Of a stretch of DNA of 64,000 bases, positions 9,401 through 22,430 are shown one piece after another (position 1 is the stretch's first letter; each line of letters begins with the position of its first letter). The notes beneath the pieces are model-generated. The model searched no databases and had not been told where the DNA came from. It saw only the letters and a program-made list of their open reading frames with translations. Both the position numbers and the translations under genes were made by a program. The DNA is from Blasia pusilla (Eukaryota > Marchantiophyta > Marchantiopsida > Blasiales), in the NCBI GenBank assembly GCA_050084515.1, contig CM114271.1:47864001-47928000 (forward strand), given 5' to 3'.

Positions 9401-10913
9401 TCAATGCCATAGCGGCAATCTGATGTTGTATCTGAGCAGCCATCCCAGCCTCACACCCGGCATCTCAATCAACGCGTCTAGGTGGTGGGACTCTACCTTC
9501 TCCACGGGAAACTTTACCACCCCCGCGGGCAAATCCAACTCCTCGTCCCCCAACATGACCAACTGATGCACAACCTCAAGGCCCACCTGGACCGGCAACT
9601 TGCTCTGGTGCCCTCTCTGGCCCTCGGTCCAGACATAACTCAGGGTGCAAGCTGAAACACCTGGCACGTGTGTGATCATACCTCTGATAATAGTCACATT
9701 GAAAACCTCTTGGTGTAGCACCATCTCCTCCTCCATGCTGCGGCACGCATCCATGACCCTAACAAGTGCAATCGCATTGGTGATGGGCTCCACCATATGA
9801 CCAATAAGTAATCGTAGGCGGCTTCAACTGAGCCGCATATGAAGGCGCATGTCTCTGTGGCACGGCCTCCCGATATCCTCCTTGAGCTCGTGGTGCCACA
9901 GACCTATCTCGGAATCCACGTTGGTGCACTGATGGTGCAGACAATCATGACTGCTCTCGCCCAAAACCCATGGTGGCTATGGTCTCCTCCGCCATGTTGC
10001 GCTCAATGTTCTCGGCGGTCCTAAAAACATCTCTCAACAAAGGGAAGGTGTTCATAAGAAGCACCCCCTTTCGCACACGTGTCCGTAGGGTTTGGTCTAG
10101 CATCGTGTATCATGACTGGATAGCCTAAGCCTTAGTCGCCCCTTGAGTGATGTTAATCAACCGATGCAAGCGGGTGTAGGCCTCACGCAAACTCTCATCC
10201 AGGCGCCTCTAGAAGTTGTGGATGCTCCGCAACTTCTCAGTCTATCCCCCCTGATAGCTTGTCCTCAACTCCGTAAAGAACTCAACCATGGAGTTGAACC
10301 TAGGGTGAACTCGATTGGACGGTGCAACTGCTCCAGTTTGAGTTACCCCTCTTAAAACATCACTTGCGGAAGAGGAAGAGGCCTCTCTTGACTCCTCCTC
10401 CTCGTCGGGAAACGGCTCAGCCCATGACACATAGTAGGGTTGCCATGCCTCAATCTCCTCGGCATATATGTGGGAAAAATCATGGTAATCGTCCATGGGC
10501 ACCCCCTCCAAGTGTTGGAACATGCTATTCCATGTTGTAAACGGGTTGAACTCTCTAGAGTTCCTAACCTGTTGTGAGTCGCACCAACTACTAAACTCCG
10601 CAATGAAGTCATGTAACTCTATAGTGCCTACAACACCCAAAAACCTACGCGGTCCTCTACCCCAATCTTCCATCTTGTACGCCCAACTGGTACGACCACT
10701 CAATATGTGCGGTGGATCACTAACATCCTCCTCTACACTCTCCCCCTTATCTGAAGACAACACAAAAGGAGATCGAGGTGGTCTCTCACGTGGAGGCCCT
10801 CGAAACCTTGTACCACTCCGGGTAAACCCTGTAGAGCTACTCTCAGGTCTATCACCTCGCCTCTCAAAGTCCCAAAAGGACGTTGTGATGACCCTCGTGC
10901 CCCTCTCATGCAA
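9400..10913 (-). pseudogene. gag region with zinc knuckles, copy A
   Basis: Open frame 10242-10913 (223 aa, ATG at 10911-10913, starts MHERGTRVITTSF) matches the equivalent frames of copies B and D. It has a proline/arginine/serine-rich N-terminus, then a capsid-like helical segment (TIELHDFIAEFSSWCDSQ, WNSMFQHLEGVPMDDYHDF). After frameshifts a nucleic-acid-binding tail follows, with two CCHC-type knuckles (WSYGGAHHQCDC and CDYYQRYDHTRARC), each missing a cysteine here. Role inferred from position and knuckles: the structural polyprotein of the virus-like particle. Confidence 0.7.
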
Positions 10914-11649
10914 TCACTCTCAACTTTGCGAGTAATCATGCAACCACTCAATCTATCATGCGGCACTCAAGCTACACTCTCTCACTGAGACGTGTGCCAT
11001 GCGACAACAAGCGGAGTGGTGCGGCAAATTGTTTACTATCCTATCATCTCATCGACAGGACACATCCTCAACTCTGGACATCTCGCACAGGTCTATCTCC
11101 CCTACATCCATACATCATTGATGCTCTCAGCATCAGCACAAAACCCAATATCCCCAAATAACTTCCCAATACCCGGAAATCCCTAACACATGTAGGGCAA
11201 AAGACCAGAATGGGTAACCTGAATAAATGTTTGTGTCGCTCCTCAACAACTACAAAACCTACACCCCAACTCGGTTGTGGAGACAACTCCTCCAAATAGT
11301 ACGTCGTACTCCCGTGGTACTAACGGTGCTCCAAAACCTCTTCGATGTGCATTGCGGATCTAGCGATACGGTACGGCATTGGGTGGCACGGAACGGCTAC
11401 AAATGGCACAACACTAGGGAATGGGGTGCGGCACTCAGCGGCATATCCTCCTCAATAACAACATACACGCTCTGCTTCCACTGATGGTGCGGCTCAACAA
11501 TCGAGACAATGCGGTGAGGCGAGGAGCGGCATGACGCGACAATTCGTGGCGCGTTGCAGCAACGGGCGTCATGGCACGATACTCGATTGTCGTTGAGCGG
11601 TTGCCTCTACGGACATGGCAAAGCGGAAATGAAACTAGGACCCCATCAA

Positions 11650-14060
11650 TTGACAAAAATCACCTACTATGCCGACGGCGTCCAGAATGAAATATGTCGT
11701 GGCGGTGTAAATCTCATAAATCACCCCATCAACGACCATCAATCCTAGCCGTCCAATTTGCGACAGCAAGAAACATTAGCCTGATAAGCGATGGCAGAGG
11801 TTTGGACGGATAGCGGTCACGTACCCAGACGGATGGTGCAGGTTGAACCGACGGCGTAGGCGCAAGCGAATGGCCGGCGGTCCATTGGCGGTTGCAAGAC
11901 TTTTAGGTCCGTAGCAAGCCCTAGTCGTTGCTCGAGCACGGGGCAGGCACGTCTATGACAGGGCGGAAGTGGTCGGGCTCGTCCGTGAGGGCCGAACTAG
12001 CCAGACCATATATAGCCATTGCAGCAAGCCACGTACGTATGTGGGGCATGGACAATAAAAGTGGCGATGCAGTGGGAGAGTAGTAGGCTAAGCCAGCTGA
12101 CCGCAGCGAAAGGATACTGAGTTGCTGCGAAGTCGGCGATAGCGTTTGGCTTCGTTAATCTGACTGGAGCGGGGCTGGTTGGGCGGTTGGGCCCAGTTGA
12201 ACACATAACATAAGTGGTAGTCGGGCTAGCTACGGATCGGGAAAGGGCCTGGCGACTGGTGGCGGCCGCACACGACGCGCGAGCGGGAAAATGGCGGGAC
12301 CACGTCAGGGCGGTCAGTATGGCAAAACATGGTCGGACACTACGGATGATTGGCTGCATCCGGATTGCACGGGGCAGTGGCATTCACGGCAACGTACGGA
12401 GCGGAAAGTAGCACGCCGGCGAGGCAGCATAGGGGTGACGTTGTCGTATAGTAAAATCAGCCAGTATAAACTCCGTCCTCATTAAGTGTTAGAAAAAATT
12501 TTATTAGTATTAAATAAATAAGCTTAAAAAAGAAAAATTCCCATATTTACACCTCTTTATGGTGTATTTTTTATACGGGTCCAACTTTAGGAAAAGAAGT
12601 AATAAATAAAAGATAACTTTATAAAAGTAAAGTAGTGACGTTAGTGATTTAATAAAAAGAAAAAGTAGTTCTGGTTGGTGGCTAGGGTAGTTGGGGTAAT
12701 TTGGAAAATATCAAGGGGATAAAAAAGGATATTTTGGAAGAGATAAAAGGAAATCTAGTTGTGTCAAAATGTGATTGGCTACGCCTTGAGAGGAAGTCAT
12801 GTGGCACAGGATAAGATTAGCTCTATTTCGTACTCTTGTGGATCCCTTGTGAGTATATAAAGAGGAGGGACCTTTAAGGGTTCATCACCTTCTATTTCAC
12901 ATCTTGAGTCTCTTGTGTTACTCTTGAGTGTATGGCTTTGGGATTCCTTGTTCTTCCAATGAGAGTGGATCATCCCTTTTGGGAGAGTAATTTGATCATG
13001 ATCTATTTTTTGAGAGGTTTCTAGAGTGTGGTGTGTGTGGAGATGAGAGGCTTGTCATCTTAGAGGAGTTTAGTCATACTAAAATAGTGAATGTTTTGGT
13101 TTGTTATTTTCCCAATGAAAGTGGATTAACCCTCTTGGGAGACTAACTCTACCAAAGCCCATTCTTGAAGAAAGTAGAGAATGTCTGTTAAGCATTGATA
13201 GGGATGGAGCACGAGTTGTGCCCGACTTTCCTTTCCTCAATCCTTATCATATCAAGGTACTCTTTGTAGATAGGCACTGGTTCACTCGCTATTTAGTTTA
13301 TCATTTTGGGGAGGCGTTCATGAACCAGGTCATGCAATCTCCAACTCCGGTGATTCTTCCTATCGTCACATATGGAAGGACATGGGATTGTACTTTGCAT
13401 GTCCTTGTATAGCAATCCATGGACGTCAATAGGCTCGCTCAAGTAGGGTTTAAGACTAGTTGCGCTATCTTCCTCGTGTACAAGCGTAAAAAAGTTTATG
13501 AGGATTTTATAGTTAGGAATTTTGGGGTCCGATGTTACGAAGAAATGATTGCCTCGGCACTTCCATTTGTGATACGTGTCGTGAGAGAATGGAGAGTATA
13601 CATAATAATTTTGTATTGAAAAAGGAGAACTTCTAAGAGAGTTTACCTTGCATCAACCACGTCTGCCGCGACTAGAAAGCCTGCCCTTACTCAAAGAAAG
13701 GCTCTCAACACGCCAACGTGGCGGGATTGGCGTGGCTAGTTCGAGTCGGCCCACTACAAATTTGGGAGGCTCCCAATCTCCTCCCCAATTTTATCTTCTT
13801 ACTAAATTACACCCTGAAAATACGGGTTTCTCTATTTTTTCCTTACTTGACTATCCCCCTTCTAACAGATTGCAATCTGAGGGCTTCTCCACAACTTTCA
13901 CCTAGACTTAAGGGTCAACAACCCCAAAAAAATTTTCAATCATTTTCAACACCCCACCAGCTCTTTCACTTGTCCTATCCACCAATAAACTAGTTTTTAT
14001 TTGTCTACCTATCACAAAGGATTTTTACTCAAGAATTTCGGAAATTTCACTCACACCATG
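11650..14060. other. Extra DNA in the leader of copy A, probably a secondary insertion
   Basis: The leader of copy A matches copy B at both ends (A 14060-14550 to B 41471-41960; A about 11000-11650 to B 42230-42880), but about 2.4 kb here replaces about 0.27 kb in B. The interval changes composition sharply: GC-rich to about 12480, then AT-rich. It contains a promoter-like TATATAAAG (about 12852) followed by an untranslated-looking region. Small open frames (13218-13412, 13419-13619) are not recognisable. I could not define inverted ends or a duplication, so its type is unknown. Confidence 0.4.
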
Positions 14061-14550
14061 GAACGGTGGCTATGGCAGACCTACGAAAATGATCGTAACT
14101 TCACGATAAATTGATCAAATTGCGCACCATTTCTTCCACATCCTGCATCGCTTCCAGATCTACATCAGCGTCAAATTAGGGACTGCCGTGCAGTCCAACG
14201 TCCCTTTCTCCTACACAAAATTTGGCAGCGCTTCGTGATGATTTCTTCCCAATAAAAATGTAAAACCTGTGAAAACACAAATCAGCAAGCTACATGGTGC
14301 TTTGGAGAGCACCGGTATGGGGCAACCCGCCCCCATACTCAATTCCTATCAGAAATTGGGCAGCGCTTCCACGTGCCACTCTCTTGTACAAAAATCAGCA
14401 AAAAAGAATAATAAACTCGCGCGGCTCTTGCTTCGGTGAGCACTCCCATGAGCCATGAAACGGGGAACACGGTCCCCCAACGTGCAACACACATCGAGCA
14501 ACCAGCGAGCTCCCCCATGAAGCTCTCTCATTCACTCATTCTCTCTTTGT

Positions 14551-15063
14551 AAAATAAGATCCAATCTCTCTCAACACCATAGCTCTCAAATGTGTGCACT
14601 CTCACATGTCTCTCTCAATGTCAAACCAAACCCACTCTCCTAATGAGAGGCTTGGATTACACTCACAAGGCAAGGGATCATAGCTCCGCTGCCTCATGCC
14701 AGGAGGTTCAACAAAGATAGAATGAGCTCTCAAGCTCTCTTTCTCTTGGAGGTATATTTGCTTCTCTCTCCCAAGATCTCTCCTCGATAACCTATGCTTG
14801 CAAGTCACCTCCTTGGCTCTTGACTTGCTATAGCGGGTCAAGGGCCACTTCCCAAAGTGGAAATTCAACTATACTTCAAATAGAAACTTATCGGAAATAG
14901 TAAGTTTCTCTATATGGCCCAAATGAGCTGAAACAAAGGGGAAACATGCTCTCTTAGGTTACCCGTGGCCTCAGTAGGTCATCCTCGACCTCCTGAGGCT
15001 GTCCTCTAGTATTTTCAAAGGAGCTCTACTAGATCTCGCCAATATATCCTAAAATCCGTGACA
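14551..15063 (-). repeat. 5' core repeat (A1) of copy A
   Basis: The element's 5' end starts TGTCACGGATTTTAGG at 15063 directly against flank ctta. It resembles the 3' core (3631-4149) throughout. After its ATCTTATTTT end it continues into ACAAAGAGAGAATGAG leader sequence and not into the S repeat, unlike the 3' copy. Confidence 0.8.
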
Positions 15064-17389
15064 CTTAGAACACGTATCTATCTCCCACTTGTTGTATTAG
15101 AAAGTGTAGAAGTACGGTGTGCAAGGTGGGAATCAAAAAAGTAGTTTGGTAGTAGGAAAACACATCAAATGGCAGAATTGTCCACATTCTAAATTACACT
15201 ACATGAAATGTCAACATGAAAAATTAAGACAAAATGAAATGTGTCACTGCAAACACGAGATAAATATTGTATGTATTGAAGGCTACTCGGGGAAAAACAC
15301 AAAACATAGGCTGCAATTACTTAGGAAGTATTGAGTCCTAATAGGATATAGGCAAACACTATCCTATCACAAAGTAGAATACCAAATGGCTTGCAAAATG
15401 CCATTCTTTGCAAAAGCTTTACAAAGTTTCATGTGCATGACATATTGCATGCCATACCACTATGCAGTGTGCCCTACTTGGACTCACTATATTTCACATG
15501 TCTTAACATGATTGTAATAGCTTTCACAAACTTCTCAAATGCACAAAAGCCTTCTAGGGATGGGCCACATGCTTTGACAACATGATGAACTTCTGCTTTG
15601 CCGCAGCCAAAGTCTATGTCAAGCTGGTAATATCCTCCTCTAGAGAAGCTGCAACATCACTAAGAAAATCAACTTGACCATCAGACTTGTCAAATTTTGC
15701 ACTTAGAGCCTCGATGTTGGCAACTGCCGCATTGTAGACATGCATTGGTATTGAATTATTTCTGAATCTGACGTTGCCTAATGTAGGCACGGGCACTTCG
15801 CGAAAATGGGATGTCCCTACGGAACGCCTCCTCCTATGCTTGCAAAGTGGAGCAATGGTACTGCAAGTTTCCTGGACTCCATGCAATGACACATCTAGAA
15901 AATCAACAAGTACAATGGAGGAATTTGTAACCTGCATATACAACCCACAACACATGAACATAGAAAGTGGTATGGTAGATGACATAGTAGATCAACCATA
16001 ATTTCAAATCTGGTGGGGCAAATGCATCTGCATCCTACTTGCAACTTAAAAAAGAAACGGAAAATTATGGCAAAGCAATCATAGGACTAGTCAGGTGGAA
16101 TCTCCAACTACTCGGCCAAAATATTCAAAATTATGCAAATCCCATACACTAGAAATCATAGGCTGTTACAAAATCTATTAAAAACATGTGAAACCCCCAA
16201 AACATAATATCCATCTATGTGACAGTAGTATGGCCAGAGATAGTAAAAACTAGCCCAAAGCTTAAGTCACATTCCAACTATAAACAATTTTGGAGAACTT
16301 TTTGCTAGAAAAATTACTTTAAGTAAAAGAGTAAATCCGATATAACCGTATGTAGAAAATAACAGGTCAAGAGAATGCTTAGCATTTCCTACAAGTACGT
16401 AGTGCCCAAAATTTACACTCCTACGTGATATCAAGGCCCAAAACCACCGCTGCAACAGTCAATAGCATTGTCCAATAATGTTGGTGCTAACTGCGCAACT
16501 GTAAAGTAGCAATGACTTAAACATTGAAATAAGTCGAAAATGGGTTCATGATGTAAAGTATCGGCAGAAAATAATTTTGAAATAGGGATCAACATGATGT
16601 GTGCATGGGTAATAAGAGAGGAATTTGGCAGATCATCGATGCATGCTATCAAGACAACATTGTACCAGATTTGCATTATTGACAACATGAGCCAAATTTA
16701 GATTTGATACTCAAGACATGGATATTAGTGACGGAAACGATAGAAAACGGACTCAAGTACTGCAAAGAACTCGTAGACACATTACGTTAGGGATGGGCGG
16801 AAACTGAGACACCTTAATAATTGAGATAATCACACACACTTCCTCTTGTTTGGGGATTTTGGAAGGTGTGCATTCTCATATGCAAGATTATCAGATGAAT
16901 TGGAGAGGAGACTGAAGAACCTTGTCTATCCCGTGTCTGGTCGACTCCCCCCCTGATTGTAGATGCTATGACCCATGCTCTTGTGAACCGCAATCCCTAG
17001 GGAAGGAGTCATGTCACCACTCTTCCTGGTAGATTTCATGCGTGAAAGCAGGTGAATAGCCTTAGTAGAGGAGAGCTTGACCATCATAGTACACGGCAGG
17101 CGCATTATGACTCTAAGCTTACAAAAATTTTCAAGTCGTATGCCCCCATTGAGTATAGAGTACTGCTTGCTAGCTTTTTCATGTGTCAACTCCTCATCCT
17201 TGTAGTCAATCCCATTGTGGATCAACACTTCCTTCTTGACACCTACAATGTGCATGACAATATCACATATGACATAGGTAAGTTACATGACGTCAAGACG
17301 AAACCTGCATTTAAATCTACCGACAAGAAATGAGTGTGTACAAACCAAGGAAAATTATGCATGGTTTGAACTTACCGGATGCAAGTGCT
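15064..17389. other. Intergenic DNA, no recognised gene
   Basis: Several open frames exist (for example 15614-15985 minus with IPMHVYNAAVANIEALSAKF, and 16926-17255 minus), but they lack recognisable domains. The first has a protein-like composition and may be a fragment of an old gene or transposon. No RNA gene or tandem repeat is seen. Confidence 0.35.
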
Positions 17390-17540
17390 GCCTTTTTCCT
17401 CTCCCAAGGCCTGGGCCCATGCCTTCCTCTCATCAATAAGACGGCTCATTGCCGGCCAATTATACCATTCTCCTAGTGCCATTAATCCACACCCAAACTG
17501 TCCGCATACCTTAATTGTGGATCACTGGGTGTGATGAATT
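17390..17540 (-). other. Possible exon remnant upstream of GTAAGT
   Basis: On the minus strand the segment reads GCGLMALGEWYNWPAMSRL, then IDERKAWAQALGEEKG, and ends at a consensus splice donor (CG/GTAAGT, about 17373-17380). The tryptophan-rich, protein-like composition suggests a former coding exon. I do not recognise the family and found no partner exons with confidence. Confidence 0.25.
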
Positions 17541-18014
17541 AGGCCGCGTCATCATGAGGTAACTCAAGCATGTCACTTAGGATCATGTTTGCAAAGTTGA
17601 GATAAGTTTTTGGTAAAGGGATATGTCTATGTTGGATACAATTGAGGGTACTAAAACCTACTTAGAAAATGCTGATGTGTATACCTATTGTATTTCATGC
17701 TAATGTAACAAAGCTGCACCTTGAGTTTCAACAATACTTGTAGCTATTGATGGAGCAGGTGGAATGTGGCCGCCAAATACATGTTGTTGCCTAGTCTCCA
17801 ATGTAGGTCGGAGTATGGGCTGCGGCATTGATGGTACAACAAGTGTTGTTTTCCTTCCACGTGACCACCATGTTTTTTTCTAGGATGCCATTGCCTAAAA
17901 CTACATACCGCATTAGGAAAAAAAAAAAAAAAACGAAAATTGGTCCTGCTAGTACTGCCCAAAAATGCAAAAGTCATTTGGACTTAGCTCACCCAAAATT
18001 CGCAATTGTGAACT

Positions 18015-18640
18015 GGTTTTGACTCTAGAAAGCATAACATAGATAAGTCCAAGAGCAAATGCAGATTTAACAACCACAAGGCATTTTCCATCTATCGTTA
18101 ATACTTGGCTTTTATGGCCACTCATAGCATAGCCAAGGCTCTATGGAAAATTTCTTTTGTAGCACTTTCCATGCTCCCCATGTCTCAAAGAGGAGTAGTT
18201 TGTCTAGGTAATCCTCAAATCTTGTTGGCTAGCAATAGTCTTCACTACAATCTTTGACATTATATCATTCTTGTATGCAATACTCTGGAAAATTGTTAGG
18301 GAACCATTTGCAGCTCGAACTTTCAAGTCAATATTTGCAGTCAAAAGGACTCTACAACCAATTGCAAGTAGAGATAACTGATGGAACTTGGAATCAACAA
18401 GCCAAGTAGGAAAGCATGGATCTAATGGACAGTCTTATTGAAGTTGCACAAGAATAATAGTAGCCTCTTCGAAAAAATGGCTCAATGGAATTAGATTGAA
18501 AATGTCCACATCTGAACGATGTGAACAAATTATTTGCGTATCATAAGTAGTAAAGTCAACTGCTGATCCTCATGAATGAAGCATTGCCCAAGGGCGGTAT
18601 AAATTTCATGTTGAATTGGGATGCGCTGCCTAATTGTCAT
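18015..18640 (-). pseudogene. Pif1/Helitron-type DNA helicase remnant (C-terminal motifs)
   Basis: The minus strand near 18290-18350 encodes GCRVLLTANIDLKVRAANGS, which matches the Pif1-family motif preceding the 2B region (G-x-R-V-M-L-x-x-N-L-D ... N-G). About 130 bp on, LGYAMSGHKSQVLTIDGK and then GLIYVMLSRVKT (18020-18110) match motif VI (YAMTIHKSQG-T-D ... Y-V-A-L-S-R-V). Stops and frameshifts lie between the blocks. Helitrons carry a Rep-Hel protein ending in this helicase; a host PIF1 copy is the alternative. No Walker A is seen upstream, so this is a fragment. Confidence 0.6.
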
Positions 18641-18649
18641 AAGAAAATC

Positions 18650-21600
18650 AAGAAATTGTGTATCTGTTGCGTGACGGCAAACAATGATGAGTGAATATGT
18701 TGTTGCATTCTGAAATAGACAAATATGTTGTATCCTCTCAACACATTATTTTATCTTCTTACAACTAGGATCTCATACTTGGGTCCCATATAAAACCATC
18801 TGTAGAACTACGCTCCTAAATGGGAATTTCCTAAGATAGCAAGATACTTAAATGAGCATGTCCATATCAATTCAAAATTGAACAAAGAGCTTTATAACTA
18901 CCATGTACTCTCTTTTGAAAACAAGTTATCCAACTAGAATTATAAGAGAAATCAATGTGTGTATATTCATAACTCCTCACTTGTTCTACTTGTTATCCTT
19001 TGTAAAAGAATGAGAATTTTGATTTAGTACCCATTACAATCATTTTAGACTTTTCAATGTTCACCTTCATCTAATTATGGTTGTAGAAACTTTCCAAAGG
19101 TGTTTATGTAAACTACATGTATCACATGCAAGTTAAGGATTAAACATCCAAAGATGAAATGATGCCCAAAATCCATTTTAGATTTTGCAAATGGAATTGT
19201 TTATCTATTAGTAATGGTATCACTTCCATTTCTATTGTGTAATATTTCCTTTCTATTGAAACGTATATTTTATTCATCTACAAGTTTTTCATTTTTACAA
19301 AAAATATAACTAACTCTTAAAAGGTTATGAGATATTTTCTACTATTTCATTAAAAATATACATTCCTTAAACATTCTTAAAATGCTAGAAGGCTTTCACT
19401 TTCAAATTCCAGAGTTGAAAACCTCTTTATCTTTCTATGTTATTATTTACTTCAAAAATAGAGAATTTTGAATTTGGTGTTTTTTATTCCTATTACCAAA
19501 ATTAGCAATAGAAGAAAGTCATTTTCTTTCAAATTTCTTGTCAAGTTCCTTCATCACGGTTTGGAAGGGCAGGGTTTCACCTCTGCTAGCTTTCAACATG
19601 TTGGTAATAGGATTAAAACAACCAAGTCTTTAGAAAAAAAATTACTAAAAAATTTCAAATTTATTCCTGTTACCAAGAAATTTGAAATTACTAAAAATAT
19701 TCTTTTTTCTATTGAAAGAAAGTCATTTTCTTTCAAATTTCAAATCAAGTAGTGTAGCATTTCGTCATAATAACTTCCAAAGAGTAGAATGGGAATTTTG
19801 AATACGTGAGAGGAAGGGACGAGAAGGTAAATTTTTAAGGAGGGGCAATAGGGTTTTCTTTTTTTCTTATATTTAGTGACATATGGAGGGTTGTCTCTCT
19901 AGAAGTGATGAAAAACCCATCAAGAATACTCAAAGAATCGAGTACATGAAAGCCACAATCTGCCCAAAAAAATAAAAGAAGGCACCCCCTTCACTAGCGG
20001 GTTTGGGGTTGTCTATGTATGTTAAGGTATACATACATAGAGGACCCATTAATATGCACCTATTCGGCATGAGAAAAAAGAATGAGATAGATAAGAGGAG
20101 GAAGGGGCCTATGAATAGCTTGGCTCCCCCAAATAATATTATAATAACGCTTAGGATTTGATTGATCGACATGAAAAAAAAAGGCTAACCCTTTTGACAA
20201 AAAAAGTGCTCACGCACATTCGAGCTTATCCCGAGCCCTCTAGGCCTCGACCAGAACCCTATGGCCCACCTTTAGACGCAGCTTCCCATGGGGTTAATGT
20301 CATGAATCAACCTAGGTTTTGAGTACAACTAGTCACGATATCCTGTAGTTGTTGAGCATCCTCCACACTTCAAGCGTACGAAACAGCGGCCATCACATGG
20401 CTCTCCAACTCAAGTTTCCCTCAAGTTATGAACAATCTTATGCCTCTAACGGTTTCCCTCCCTATGGGAGTCTTAACACAAATTTTTTTTCTATGCCCAA
20501 GATGCATTTTTATTAGCTTTTTTATGCATGTGCGGTGGGTAGGATATACATTTCCATTCCTTGAAAGAGTATAGGTATGCAAATGGTAGAGATTGAAAGC
20601 GAAAATAGTTTGTAGAAAATGGAATGACCTTTTGTTGTGTCAAGAAGTACGGAATCAAAGGGAAATCTTCGATCTCTCTTGAAGGATGAAAACGAAGGGG
20701 GGTCTCTAAAGATCTCCATGGCCTACTGTATCCGACGAAAGCACTAGTATGACTTCAAAAGGAATAGTTTGAATTTAGGTTGAGTAATTATTCAAATTTT
20801 TCTTCATTTGTGGTTTCTCGAACAATCATCTTTAGTCCTTTCTACAAATCTATATAGATAGTTTTTATATATTTTTCTTATTAGAGTAAAAGATTTAATG
20901 ATTCTACTCATCCACTATCAATCATGGGCCATAACAAGCACTTTGTAAGCGTTCACGACTAATTTTCCACAAATGAAAATTCAGTCTCCGTTGTATAAGA
21001 GATTTCTATTACTAAATTCCTGTTCCACAAAGACTTTCGATCTCCTCAACCTTGTGAGCTGGGATCAGATTCTAGGAGACACCATAGGTCGAGACCCCTC
21101 TCGGGAACAACGTCTCTTGATACCATTCTCAATATCGGTGAAACTACGTTCAAGGCGTTGCACTTTTCTCCTCCCTGTAGCCATGGCTATGTATCCCCAC
21201 CCTTGTCTGCGGTTTTGGTGAAAGTGGGTCTTTCTCCCCGACGTTGGAAGTCATTGGCCAACGGCCAGTCCTCACTTGGGCGAGCGTTTCGCTTCCGAGA
21301 TACAGTATGTCCTGCTTGCGTGATGAACGAGGCTAGTAACAGCTCACTTTCATTAATCATTTGCACTCGACAACTTGTAAAAATTAACTTTGTAATGGAA
21401 TTTGCGATTTTGAAAGCAAATCTTCTTTTGTTTAGTTCAAAATGGTCTGGTTGGCTGGAAGTGGTCACACATTTATGGTTTAAAACACACTGCGAGATTT
21501 GCAGAGTCAGTAGAGATGCGAGTAGACATGGTGGCGGAACTGCCCGGACCTCCAAACCAATCCAACCCGGAGACCACCTGGGTCAAGTTCCGTATCCAAA

Positions 21601-22430
21601 CCTCGGTGTCGAAGTGAGGGTCCATTGGTTGTTCGCTTCCGGAGTTTCCACCCTTCCAGTACTCCGCAGTAGGCGCTATCTCTAGTATAACTTATCCATG
21701 ATTAAATGGTAAGAATTTCAGATTTCCTCCTGCAGCCCCACGAGCCTCACCGTCTGCTCAATCCGAGTTCCGACAAAAGGTAAATTGCAAGTCAGCCAGT
21801 CATCGGGATCCAAACTAAATTTCTGTTGCCAGTACTAATTACTTGTCCAAGACCCTTGAAGTGTGAGAGTAACGAGGAGAATCATTGTAACACTGAGAAC
21901 CGCAGCTTGACAAACAAGACATGAACTTTACAGAATGTACGGATTTGATTACAATGTACCCAGGCTAGGCTACTGATGTTTTATATACAAACCCTGACAC
22001 CGGATGTGCATATATAACTCAAACGACGAATCTATCTCAAACAGTGAAGACCTCCTGCAACAACCATTCCGACTCCGGCAACACTGCATCTGGAAGGGCA
22101 GTGTCATCAATATACTGGCAACAGAATTTTTGACAAGGCTACCTAACCACAAGTGGGCATTCCATGCTCGCAGAAGAGAGTAACCTCTTATAGATGAAAA
22201 ATTTACAAGCCTTTTGAATGGAGAATTCTCTGACCTACAAATACATCCCACTCAATAAGCTCCCAGCCCACATCCAAATCCGTGGATGCCGTTTCAAATG
22301 TAACTTTGAGCGAAGGGTACTAATTACTTTGCTTTAAAAGCCCAATATCACATTGGAACGGAAAGAATTGTGAAGTCGTCTGCACTTCCTTCCTGCAGTC
22401 AGGGGTCCATGATCCCAAGGAGATTCACCA
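18650..22430. other. AT-rich intergenic DNA without a recognised gene
   Basis: Much of 18.7-21.0 kb is AT-rich and eroded. Around 19490-19745 the phrase AAAGTCATTTTCTTTCAAAT occurs twice, a local imperfect duplication. At 21158-21685 (plus) and 21187-21555 (minus) open frames overlap on both strands in a more GC-balanced patch. Neither shows a known motif, so I do not call a gene. The last few hundred bases (22260-22430) are probably the 3' UTR of the minus-strand ligase gene. Confidence 0.4.

Larger units (their letters stand above)
3503..15063 (-). mobile_element. Ty3/gypsy-type retrotransposon copy A, with DNA methyltransferase and PHD modules (decayed)
   Basis: The copy reads from 15063 down to 3503. 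Sense order: core repeat A1 (14551-15063), leader, gag (about 9400-10913), spacer, protease (about 8311-8780), C5-cytosine methyltransferase (about 6930-8000), a junction where most of the reverse transcriptase is deleted (about 6650-6730), RNase H (5899-6640), integrase (about 4700-5760), PHD finger (4463-4599), polypurine tract, then S1-core-S2 at the 3' end. Flanks ctaa (3499-3502) and ctta (15064-15067) look like an imperfect 4 bp target duplication. It cannot be autonomous: the reverse transcriptase core is missing and frameshifts and stops are frequent. The leader is about 2 kb longer than in copies B and D, so it probably carries a further insertion (11650-14060). Confidence 0.8.

Noticed and set aside
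11997-12485. Overlapping frames in the GC-rich part of the copy A leader
   Set aside because: All lie in a GC-rich patch with few stops by composition; no family resemblance.
21158-21685. 175-aa plus frame and overlapping 122-aa minus frame
   Set aside because: No motif, no splice partners, and the two frames overlap on opposite strands; insufficient support for a gene.
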